Source: Nonomuraea jabiensis (GTDB lineage: Bacteria; Actinomycetota; Actinomycetes; Streptosporangiales; Streptosporangiaceae). From it: a DNA stretch of 64,000 nucleotides. A model generated the notes under the pieces. It searched no databases and was not told where the DNA came from. It saw only the letters and a list, made by a program, of their open reading frames with translations. The stretch lies in the NCBI RefSeq assembly GCF_014204795.1, contig NZ_JACHMB010000001.1:6274501-6338500 (forward strand). Reading direction: 5' to 3'. Shown piece by piece: positions 58,035 to 64,000 of this stretch (position 1 is the stretch's first letter; the number at the start of each line of letters is the position of its first letter). The position numbers and the translations under genes were made by a program.

Positions 58035-58466
58035 CTAGTGTTCGATGCTGGCGTTGAAGTGGGCCAGGCCCCGGGCGAACGCGGCCAGCTCCTCCGGGCT
58101 CCAGTCCTTCAGGACCGTGGCGAGGCCCCGTAGCCGGTACTCTCGCTCCCCCTCGACCCGCCGCAGCCCCTCCTCGGTGATGCGGAGCTTGCGGGCCATC
58201 CCGCCCTCGGGGTCGGGGATGCGCTCGGCGAGCCCGTCGCGGAGCAGGACGGCGGTCTGCCGGTTGACGGTGGAGGTGTCGAGGCTGAACGCCTGCGCGA
58301 GCTGGCCGATCGACATCGGCCCCTCGGCCTCCAGCCGGCTGAGCAGGATGTAGCTGCTGCCCCGCTCCAGCCGTCGCTCCGAGGGAGGCGCGGCCGACGA
58401 CGCCAGCTCCTTGTATCGGCCGATCAGCATGAGCTCGCGCTCGATGTCAACGATCTCCTCGCGCAT
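58035..58466 (-). CDS. MarR family transcriptional regulator
   Basis: 143 residues from the ATG at 58466, preceded by GGGGAGG. Winged helix: SSYILLSRLEAEGPMSIGQL, AQAFSLDTSTVNRQTAVLLR, DGLAERIPDPEGGMARKLRIT. It is divergent from the MFS exporter gene, with two palindromes between them, so it is likely to repress the exporter. The upstream 225 bases (57810-58034) hold nothing I can identify. Confidence 0.9.
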   Translation of the reverse strand: MREEIVDIERELMLIGRYKELASSAAPPSERRLERGSSYILLSRLEAEGPMSIGQLAQAFSLDTSTVNRQTAVLLRDGLAERIPDPEGGMARKLRITEEGLRRVEGEREYRLRGLATVLKDWSPEELAAFARGLAHFNASIEH

Positions 58467-58500
58467 GAATACCTCCCCACGGCGGTCAGAATATCCCTCT

Positions 58501-58543
58501 ATATGGTGATGTGTAGGATACATACCATATGCATCGTGCATAT
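58501..58543. promoter_or_regulatory. Candidate MarR operators between marR and the MFS gene
   Basis: ATATGCA-TCG-TGCATAT (58527-58543) is a perfect 17-bp palindrome. It overlaps the second arm of ATATGGT (58501-58507) / ACCATAT (58524-58530), a perfect seven-bp inverted pair with a 16-base spacer. Both use an ATAT outer edge, and the region is the most AT-rich in the neighbourhood, so it also holds both promoters. Confidence 0.7.
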
Positions 58544-58568
58544 AATTCTGCGAGATACGGGAGAACTC

Positions 58569-60017
58569 ATGGGTTCAACGCGTGCCGCACCGTCCAGTGG
58601 AGCGATCATCAGCGTGCTGGCGGCGGCGGGCATCACGGTCTCGCTGATGCAGACCCTGATGGTGCCGCTGATCGCGACCCTGCCGATCCTCCTGCACACC
58701 ACGGCCGCCAACGCCTTCTGGGCCATCACCGCGACCCTCCTGGCCGGCGCGGTCGCCATGCCCGTCTCGGGGCGGCTCGGCGACCTGTACGGCAAGCGCC
58801 GCGTCATGATCGTCAGCGCGGTCCTGCTGGCCGTCGGCTCCCTGGTGTGCGCACCCGCCAACTCGCTGGCCCCCATGGTGATCGGCCGCGCGCTGCAGGG
58901 ATTCGGGATGGGCGTGATCCCGCTGGGCATCGCCATCATGCGGGACGTGCTGCCGCCGCAGCGGCTCGGCTCGGCCATCGGCCTGATGAGCTCCTCGCTC
59001 GGCGTGGGCGGAGCGCTCGGCCTGCCCGCCGCCGCGTTCGTCGCCCAGTACGTGAGCTGGCACGCGCTGTTCTGGGGAGCCGCCGGGCTCGGCGTGGTGA
59101 TGAGCGTGCTGATCTTCATCATCGTGCCGGAGTCGCCGGTCAAGTCGCCGGGGCGCTTCGACTTCGTTGGGGCGGCGGGGCTGGCGGCCGGTCTCGCCCT
59201 GTTCCTGCTGCCGGTCTCCAAGGGCAGCGACTGGGGCTGGACGAGTGGCATCACGCTCGGCATGTTCGCCGCCTCGGCGGTGATCCTGCTGCTGTGGGGC
59301 TGGTGGGAGCTGCGCGTGTCCGCGCCCCTGATCGACCTGCGCACCAGCGCGCGCCGTCAGGTGCTGCTGACCAACCTGGCCTCCATCGTCATCGGCTTCG
59401 CCATGTACGCGATGTCACTGATCACGCCGCAGCTCCTGCAACTGCCCGAGGCCACCGGGTACGGCCTGGGCCGGTCGATGGTCGAGGCCGGGCTGTGGAT
59501 GGCCCCGGCCGGGCTGGTCATGATGGCGATCTCGCCGGTGGCCGCCCGCCTGTCGGGGGCTCGCGGGCCCAAGACGTCCCTGCTGCTCGGGACGCTCGTC
59601 ATCGCCTCCGGCTACCTCCTGGCCCTCGTCCTGATGGGCCACGCGTGGGGCGTCCTGATCTTCTCGGCCGTGGTCAGCGCCGGGATCGGCTTCGCGTACG
59701 CGGCCATGCCGTCCATCATCATGAGCGCGGTGCCGCGTACCGAGACGGCCGCCGCCAACGGGCTCAACAGCCTGATGCGCTCGATCGGCACGTCCTGTGC
59801 CAGTGCCGTGCTCGGGGCGGTCCTGGCCAACCTGACGGTCACATTCGGGTCGGTGACGCTGCCGTCCGAGGCCGGGTTCCGCGCCGGCTTCCTCATCGGC
59901 GGCGGGGTCGCCCTGGTGGCGGCGGTGATCGTGCTGACCATCCCCGGCCGCCGCGCCGCGCGGCCGGAGCCGACCGGCCTGCCCGCCGACACCGACGAGC
60001 AGGTCCGCACCCGTTGA
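58569..60017 (+). CDS. MFS drug exporter, DHA2/QacA-like
   Basis: 482 residues from the ATG at 58569 (GGGAGAAC upstream). About 14 membrane segments; motif A GRLGDLYGKRRVMIVSAVLL in loop 2-3, GRALQGFGMGVIPLGIAIMRD (motif B region), SSSLGVGGALGLPAAA (motif C, antiporter signature). It should expel a lipophilic toxin by proton antiport. Control by the divergent MarR gene is expected. Confidence 0.9.
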   Translation: MGSTRAAPSSGAIISVLAAAGITVSLMQTLMVPLIATLPILLHTTAANAFWAITATLLAGAVAMPVSGRLGDLYGKRRVMIVSAVLLAVGSLVCAPANSLAPMVIGRALQGFGMGVIPLGIAIMRDVLPPQRLGSAIGLMSSSLGVGGALGLPAAAFVAQYVSWHALFWGAAGLGVVMSVLIFIIVPESPVKSPGRFDFVGAAGLAAGLALFLLPVSKGSDWGWTSGITLGMFAASAVILLLWGWWELRVSAPLIDLRTSARRQVLLTNLASIVIGFAMYAMSLITPQLLQLPEATGYGLGRSMVEAGLWMAPAGLVMMAISPVAARLSGARGPKTSLLLGTLVIASGYLLALVLMGHAWGVLIFSAVVSAGIGFAYAAMPSIIMSAVPRTETAAANGLNSLMRSIGTSCASAVLGAVLANLTVTFGSVTLPSEAGFRAGFLIGGGVALVAAVIVLTIPGRRAARPEPTGLPADTDEQVRTR

Positions 60018-60020
60018 GCC

Positions 60021-60049
60021 GCTACCCCACCAGGCCCTGGTGGGGTAGC
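60021..60049. terminator. Perfect bidirectional terminator
   Basis: GCTACCCCACCAG (60021-60033) pairs with CTGGTGGGGTAGC (60037-60049) around a GCC loop: 13 bp, no mismatch, between the converging MFS and ferredoxin reductase genes. Confidence 0.88.
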
Positions 60050-60050
60050 G

Positions 60051-61208
60051 CTACGCGGTGCCGCCCAGCTGGCCGCGGCGCAGGCGGGCGGCCTTGGCCA
60101 TGTTCCAGCCCAGCACCGCGGTGACCACGCCGTCGAGCCGGTAGAGGGCGACGAAGCGGTTCTGCTCGGGGTCGCCCTCGACCACGCTCACCTCCGCCTC
60201 GGGCGTCGGCAGCCCGTGGACCTGGAGCTTGACGTCGTACTGGTCGGTCCAGAAGTACGGGACGGGCGCGTAGGCCAGGTCCTCGCCGAGGATGTTGGCG
60301 GCCACGACCTGGGCCTGCTCGACGGCGTTGGTCCGGTTCTCCAGCCGCAGCCGGCGGCCGAGCCCCTCGTGCTGCCAGGAGGCCACGTCGCCCACCGCGT
60401 AGACGCCGTCGCCGGCGCGGCAGCGGGAGTCGCACTCCACGCCGTCGCGCAGGGCCAGCCCGCTGTCGCCGAGCCACCCGGTCGTCGGGCGGGAGCCGAT
60501 CGCCACCACCACCGCGTCGGCGGGCAGCAGCTCGCCGGAGGCCAGGCGTACCCCCGTGACCCGGCCGCCCTCGGAGGCCAGGCCCTCGACCGCGACGCCG
60601 AGCCGCAGCCGGACGCCGTGCTCGGCGTGCTTCCTGGTCAGCAGCGCGGCGGCCGGGTCGCCGAGCTGGTCGGCCAGGACCGCGCGGCCGAGGCCGACGA
60701 GGGTGACGTCCAGGCCGAGGCCGCGCGCGGTGGCGGCCACCTCCGCCCCCAGCACGCCCTCGCCCACGACGACGAGGCGCGGCCCTTCGAGCAGGTGGGC
60801 GCGGAGCGCGAGCGCGTCGTCCAGGGTGCGCAGCACGTGCACGCCCGCCAGCCCATCCTGGCCGGGCAGCCGGGACGGGGTCAGGCCGGTGGCCAGCACG
60901 ACGGCCCGCGCGCGCAGGGTCCGCCCGGACGCGGCGGACACCTCCCGCGCCTCGGGGTCCAGCCGGACCGCGGGGTCGCCGAGAATGAACGTCGCGCCCA
61001 GCTTGTCCAGCTCGGTCCCGGCCCGCAGGTGCGCCCGCTCGCTCTCCCACGTGCCGGCCAGCACCTGCTTGGACAGCGGCGGGCGATCGTAGGGCGGGTG
61101 CGGCTCGGCGCCCAGGACGGTCAGGCCGCCCTGGTGGCCCTTGCGGCGCAGCGCCTCCGCGACGGCCAGGCCGCCGGCGGAGGCGCCCACGATCAGGACG
61201 TCCGTCAA
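60051..61208 (-). CDS. FAD-dependent ferredoxin reductase
   Basis: 385 residues from a TTG overlapping the ferredoxin stop (TTGA). FAD site VLIVGASAGGLAVAEALRR, YDRPPLSKQVLAG, NAD(P)H site LVVVGEGVLGAEVAATARGLG, second FAD block GDGVYAVGDVASWQH, and the C-terminal reductase domain (RFVALYRLDGVVTAVLGWN). In the NAD(P)H motif the last position is Glu/Ala rather than Arg, pointing to NADH. It should pass electrons from NADH to the adjacent ferredoxin and on to a P450 or other oxygenase. Confidence 0.9.
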   Translation of the reverse strand: MTDVLIVGASAGGLAVAEALRRKGHQGGLTVLGAEPHPPYDRPPLSKQVLAGTWESERAHLRAGTELDKLGATFILGDPAVRLDPEAREVSAASGRTLRARAVVLATGLTPSRLPGQDGLAGVHVLRTLDDALALRAHLLEGPRLVVVGEGVLGAEVAATARGLGLDVTLVGLGRAVLADQLGDPAAALLTRKHAEHGVRLRLGVAVEGLASEGGRVTGVRLASGELLPADAVVVAIGSRPTTGWLGDSGLALRDGVECDSRCRAGDGVYAVGDVASWQHEGLGRRLRLENRTNAVEQAQVVAANILGEDLAYAPVPYFWTDQYDVKLQVHGLPTPEAEVSVVEGDPEQNRFVALYRLDGVVTAVLGWNMAKAARLRRGQLGGTA

Positions 61209-61405
61209 GACGGCCCGTCCAGGGTGATCGCGGAGGCCGGGCAGACGCCGGCGGCCTCGCGTACGGCGGCGTGCAGGGGCTCGGCCGGCGACGGGTCCAG
61301 CAGGATCACGATGCCGTCGTCCTCACCCTGGTCGAACACCTCGGGGGCGAGCAGCACGCACTGGCCTGCCCCGCAACATTTGTCCGTGTCGACGGTGACG
61401 TTCAT
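61205..61405 (-). CDS. [3Fe-4S]-type ferredoxin
   Basis: 66 residues: VDTDKCCGAGQCVLLAPEVFD and AAGVCPASAITL. The motif is Cys-x2-Ala-x2-Cys...Cys-Pro, the [3Fe-4S] class that serves actinobacterial P450s, with an extra Cys directly after the first ligand. GGAGGA precedes the ATG. It differs from the CxxHxxC ferredoxin at 23.3 kb, so the two probably serve different oxidases. Confidence 0.9.
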   Translation of the reverse strand: MNVTVDTDKCCGAGQCVLLAPEVFDQGEDDGIVILLDPSPAEPLHAAVREAAGVCPASAITLDGPS

Positions 61406-61435
61406 CAGGGGGTTCCTCCAGAGGGATAAGGCCGG

Positions 61436-62185
61436 TCAGGCCGCCGACCAGCCGCCGTCAACCGGGACGATCGCCCCGTTGATGAACGAGGCGGCGTCCG
61501 AGGCGAGGAAGAGCGCGGCGTCGGCCATCTGCTCCGGCTGGGCCAGCCGCTCGCCGAGGGCGAGCACGGGGCCGAGCCGGGCGGCGCCGGTGGGGTCGAA
61601 GGACGCGTTCGTGGCGATGTTGGTCATGGTGGGGCCGGGCAGGATGGCGTTGCAGCGGATGCCGTCCTTGGCGTGCGCCCAGGCCACGCTGCGGGTCAGG
61701 CCGACCACGCCGTGCTTGGAGGCGGTGTAGGCGGCGCCGGCCGCCCCGCCGCGGATGCCGGCCTCCGAGGCGGTGTTGACGATCGAGCCGGAGCCCTGGC
61801 GCAGCATGTGCGGCAGCACCGCGTGGGTGACCAGGAACGTGCCGGTCAGGTTCACCCGCAGGACCCGCTCCCACAGCTCCACCGGGATGTCGGCGGGCAG
61901 CGCCATCGTGTCCATGATCCCGGCGTTGTTGCACAGCACGTCGATGCGGCCGTACGCGCCGATCGCCGCCTCGGTCAGCGCGGCCACCGACGCCTCGTCG
62001 GAGATGTCGGCGGAGACCGCGACGGCCGCCTCGCCGATCTCCTCGGCGGTCTGCCCGGCCGACTCCTTGTCGATGTCGCAGGCCACGACGCGGGCGCCCG
62101 CCTTGGCGAACGCCACGGCCATCGCCCGGCCGATTCCGGACCCCGCACCTGTGATCAGTGCGACGCGATCGTCGAATGTGCTCAA
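61436..62185 (-). CDS. SDR family oxidoreductase
   Basis: 249 residues from a TTG with AAAGGA upstream. Classical SDR: VALITGAGSGIGRAMAVAFA (TGxxxGIG), VVACDIDKE (Asp after the second strand, so NAD-preferring), CNNAGIMDTM (NNAG), SIVNTASEAGIRGGAAGAAYTASKHG (Ser, Tyr, Lys). The product may reduce or oxidise an alcohol made by a P450. It is the first gene of an SDR-ferredoxin-reductase operon divergent from a TetR gene. Confidence 0.92.
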   Translation of the reverse strand: MSTFDDRVALITGAGSGIGRAMAVAFAKAGARVVACDIDKESAGQTAEEIGEAAVAVSADISDEASVAALTEAAIGAYGRIDVLCNNAGIMDTMALPADIPVELWERVLRVNLTGTFLVTHAVLPHMLRQGSGSIVNTASEAGIRGGAAGAAYTASKHGVVGLTRSVAWAHAKDGIRCNAILPGPTMTNIATNASFDPTGAARLGPVLALGERLAQPEQMADAALFLASDAASFINGAIVPVDGGWSAA

Positions 62186-62224
62186 GAGCCCGTCCTTTCG
62201 CCAGCCGTACTCCGGCCCGCCAAC

Positions 62225-62255
62225 AACCGGACAATGTCGTCCGGTTCGCTACGAT
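62225..62255. promoter_or_regulatory. Candidate TetR operator and overlapping promoter
   Basis: AACCGGAC-N6-GTCCGGTT (62225-62246) is a perfect 22-bp palindrome in the SDR/TetR divergent region. TACGAT (62250-62255) follows and fits a -10 box seven bases before the TetR GTG, so that gene is probably transcribed as a leaderless mRNA and repressed by its own product. Confidence 0.75.
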
Positions 62256-62262
62256 ACCCGCT

Positions 62263-62823
62263 GTGCCGGAGTCACGTCGACCCAACAGAGGACCGAGCGC
62301 CGCAGCCGAGAACCGGGCGGCGCTGGTCGCGGCCGCACGGGAGGTGTTCGCCAGCGCCGGATACAACGCGCCGCTGAGCGCGGTCGCCCGCGCCGCGGGG
62401 GTCGGACAGGGCAGCCTCTACCGGCACTTCCCCGACCGGATCAGCCTCGCGATGGCCGTCTTCGAGGACGGCGTCACGGAGCTGGAGGCGCTGGCGGCCC
62501 GGCCCGGCACCACGCTCGACGACCTGCTGGCGCTGCTGACCGAGCAGGCCATCGCCTCGACCGCGTTCATCGAGCTGGTCAGCACGCAGCCGAGCGAGCC
62601 CGATCCCCGCATCATCGACGTACGCGATCGCGTGTCCAGGGTCCTGGCGGGCGTGCTCGCCGACGCCCGGCGCGCGGGGCAGGTCCGTGACGGCGTCTCG
62701 GCCGACGACCTGGTGCTGGTCGTCGGCATGCTCGCCGGGGTCCTGGCCAAGACCCCGGCGCCCGACCGGCGCGCCACCGCCGGCCGGGTGTGGGCGCTGC
62801 TGCGCGAGGGCATCACGCCCTGA
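62263..62823 (+). CDS. TetR family transcriptional regulator
   Basis: 186 residues from the GTG at 62263. HTH: AALVAAAREVFASAGYNAPLSAVARAAGVGQGSLYRHFPDRISLA (about residues 20-64). The ligand domain includes TEQAIASTAFIELVST. No ribosome binding site precedes the start and the -10 box is at leaderless distance. It probably controls the divergent SDR-ferredoxin-reductase operon. An upstream frame to 62158 runs through the operator and is rejected. Confidence 0.88.
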   Translation: MPESRRPNRGPSAAAENRAALVAAAREVFASAGYNAPLSAVARAAGVGQGSLYRHFPDRISLAMAVFEDGVTELEALAARPGTTLDDLLALLTEQAIASTAFIELVSTQPSEPDPRIIDVRDRVSRVLAGVLADARRAGQVRDGVSADDLVLVVGMLAGVLAKTPAPDRRATAGRVWALLREGITP

Positions 62824-62854
62824 GCGAGCCCGCGCCGCCCGCCGCCGGGAGAGG

Positions 62855-63652
62855 TCACTGGCTGGCCGCCCGCTTGTACAGGCGCGTGGCCAGCGGCACG
62901 AACACCACCAGGATCAGCACCGACCAGAACAGCGACACCGCCACCGCGTGCTGGAGCGGCCACGCCTGCGGCCGGGTCGCGGCCGCGTTGCCGAACAGCT
63001 CGCGGGCGGCCTGGACGACGGTGGAGACGGGGTTCCACTCGGCGACGGCCCTGAGCGGCCCCGGCAGGCGGCCGGCGTCGACGAAGGCGTTGGACAGGAA
63101 GACCAGCGGCATCGACACGATGGTGGCGATGTTGTTGAACACCTCGGGCGTGCGCAGGGCCAGCGCCACCGCCGCCGTCACCCAGGAGAAGGCGTACGCG
63201 AAGAACAGCAGCAGCAGGAAGCCCAGCACGGCCTCCAGCGGCGAGGTGTGGATGCGCCAGCCGACGGCCAGGCCCACCAGCGCCATCACGACGATGCTGG
63301 TCACGTTCATGAGCGCGTCGCAGATGGTCTGGCCGACCAGCACCGCCGAGGGCGCCATCGGCAGCGTGCGGAACCGGTCGAAGATGCCCTTCTGCAGGTC
63401 CTGGGTGAGGGTGTAGCCGGTGATCTGCGCGCTGGTGACGATGGTCTGGACGAAGATGCCCGGGATCATGTACTCGCGGTACGACATGCCCGGCAGCTCG
63501 ATCATGCTGCCGAAGACGTAGGCGAACAGCAGCACGAACACGATCGGCAGGATGACCGCGCCGCCGAGCAGGTCCGGGGCCCGCCTGATCTTGAGCGCGT
63601 TGCGCTTGGTGATCGTCACGCCGTCGGCGAGCGCGATCTGGAGGGCGTTCAT
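62855..63652 (-). CDS. ABC-2 type exporter permease, DrrB-like
   Basis: 265 residues with six membrane segments (LLGGAVILPIVFVLLFAYVFG, GQTICDALMNVTSIVVMALVG, AVLGFLLLLFFAYAFSWVT, IATIVSMPLVFLSNAFVD and the last one FWSVLILVVFVPLATRLY) and the ABC-2 features IPGIFVQTIVTSAQ and RFRTLPMAPSAVLVGQ. Its ATG overlaps the stop of the ATPase gene (ATGA). With that ATPase it forms a drug or lipid exporter of the daunorubicin-resistance family. Confidence 0.92.
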   Translation of the reverse strand: MNALQIALADGVTITKRNALKIRRAPDLLGGAVILPIVFVLLFAYVFGSMIELPGMSYREYMIPGIFVQTIVTSAQITGYTLTQDLQKGIFDRFRTLPMAPSAVLVGQTICDALMNVTSIVVMALVGLAVGWRIHTSPLEAVLGFLLLLFFAYAFSWVTAAVALALRTPEVFNNIATIVSMPLVFLSNAFVDAGRLPGPLRAVAEWNPVSTVVQAARELFGNAAATRPQAWPLQHAVAVSLFWSVLILVVFVPLATRLYKRAASQ

Positions 63653-64000
63653 CGGGCGGGCTCCTTGTCTGCGGTGACCTCGTGGCCGGTGAGGGTGAGG
63701 AAGACGTCGTCCAGGGTCGGGCGGCGCAGCCCGGCGTCGCGGACGGTGACGCGTTCGGCGGCCAGCAGGCCGAGCGCGGTGGTGAGCGCGGCGGTGCCGC
63801 CGGTGACCGGGACCGTCACGTGCAGCGCCGCAGGGTCGACGCGTACCTCGCCGAAGGAGGCCAGGGCGTGCCGCGCGGCCGCCAGGTCGCCGGCGCCGGC
63901 CACGGTCAGCTCGATCCGGTCGCCGCCGACCTGGTCCTTCAGCTCGTCCGCGGTGCCCAGCGCGATCACGTGACCGTGGTCGACCACCGCGATCCGGTCG
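63649..64000 (-). CDS. ABC exporter ATP-binding protein, DrrA-like, C-terminal part
   Basis: The minus-strand frame is open at the window edge (DRIAVVDHGHVIALGTADEL) and ends at 63649. What is visible is the end of the nucleotide-binding domain and the DrrA-type C-terminal accessory domain (DRIELTVAGAGDLAAARHAL, RVTVRDAGLRRPTLDDVFLTLTG). The Walker motifs lie outside the window. Couples to the permease gene by ATGA overlap. Confidence 0.9.
   Translation of the reverse strand, partial: DRIAVVDHGHVIALGTADELKDQVGGDRIELTVAGAGDLAAARHALASFGEVRVDPAALHVTVPVTGGTAALTTALGLLAAERVTVRDAGLRRPTLDDVFLTLTGHEVTADKEPAR

Overview
This 64 kb window is high-GC DNA (strong G/C third-position bias, many GTG and TTG starts, tightly overlapping operons) from a filamentous actinomycete. 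The family mix (ECF sigma factor paired with a CU044_5270-like protein, SigE-type sigma with a membrane partner, F420-type LLM oxidoreductase, P450s with single-cluster ferredoxins, Lsr2-type DNA-binding fragment, sugar ABC importers without their own ATPase) points to Streptosporangiaceae or a relative such as Nonomuraea. That placement is inference; there is no rRNA or other phylogenetic marker here. I see no tRNA, CRISPR array, complete insertion sequence, prophage or PKS/NRPS core gene.

Layout. 1-13 kb: housekeeping and accessory genes (TPR regulator tail, hemerythrin, secreted EEP-fold and DUF5829 proteins, a large HTH/NB-ARC/TPR regulator, two alpha/beta hydrolases, KatG). 13-22.7 kb: regulators mixed with decayed genes. 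Between 15.6 and 17.7 kb there are remnants of a HAD hydrolase, an Lsr2-like protein and two alpha/beta hydrolases; further remnants are a DHFR-family gene (4.2 kb), a response regulator (20.1 kb) and a GlxA/AraC regulator (22.3 kb). A multicopper oxidase and an ECF sigma/membrane-protein pair are intact. 22.7-27 kb: TetR-ferredoxin-P450 operon and a large membrane protein of unknown function.

27-55 kb is the core: three complete carbohydrate import and degradation modules, each with a binding lipoprotein, two permeases, a glycan-active enzyme and a local regulator. Module A (27.2-34.1 kb) is divergent LacI / SBP-permease-permease-GH78 alpha-L-rhamnosidase. Module B (36.1-44.2 kb) is divergent LacI / SBP-permease-permease-GH3-GH43, which reads as xylo-oligosaccharide use. 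Module C (49.5-55.4 kb) is divergent GntR / SBP-permease-permease plus an enzyme I cannot place in a family. None encodes an ATPase, so all presumably use a shared MsiK-type ATPase elsewhere. An SGNH esterase between B and C carries an upstream palindrome matching the module B operator, so it may belong to that regulon. Embedded between modules are a MarR/DoxX/extradiol dioxygenase locus, a second P450 with its TetR, and an HxlR/LLM oxidoreductase pair.

55-64 kb: SigE-type sigma factor with partner, a glycerophosphodiesterase, a MarR/MFS efflux pair, an SDR-ferredoxin-ferredoxin reductase operon opposite a TetR gene (possible electron supply for the P450s), and the start of a DrrAB-like ABC-2 exporter that runs off the end of the window.

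The regulatory DNA is unusually legible: most local regulators have a perfect or near-perfect palindrome in their divergent or upstream region, listed below as candidate operators. Functions are inferred from recognisable motifs and gene order; no database search was run.
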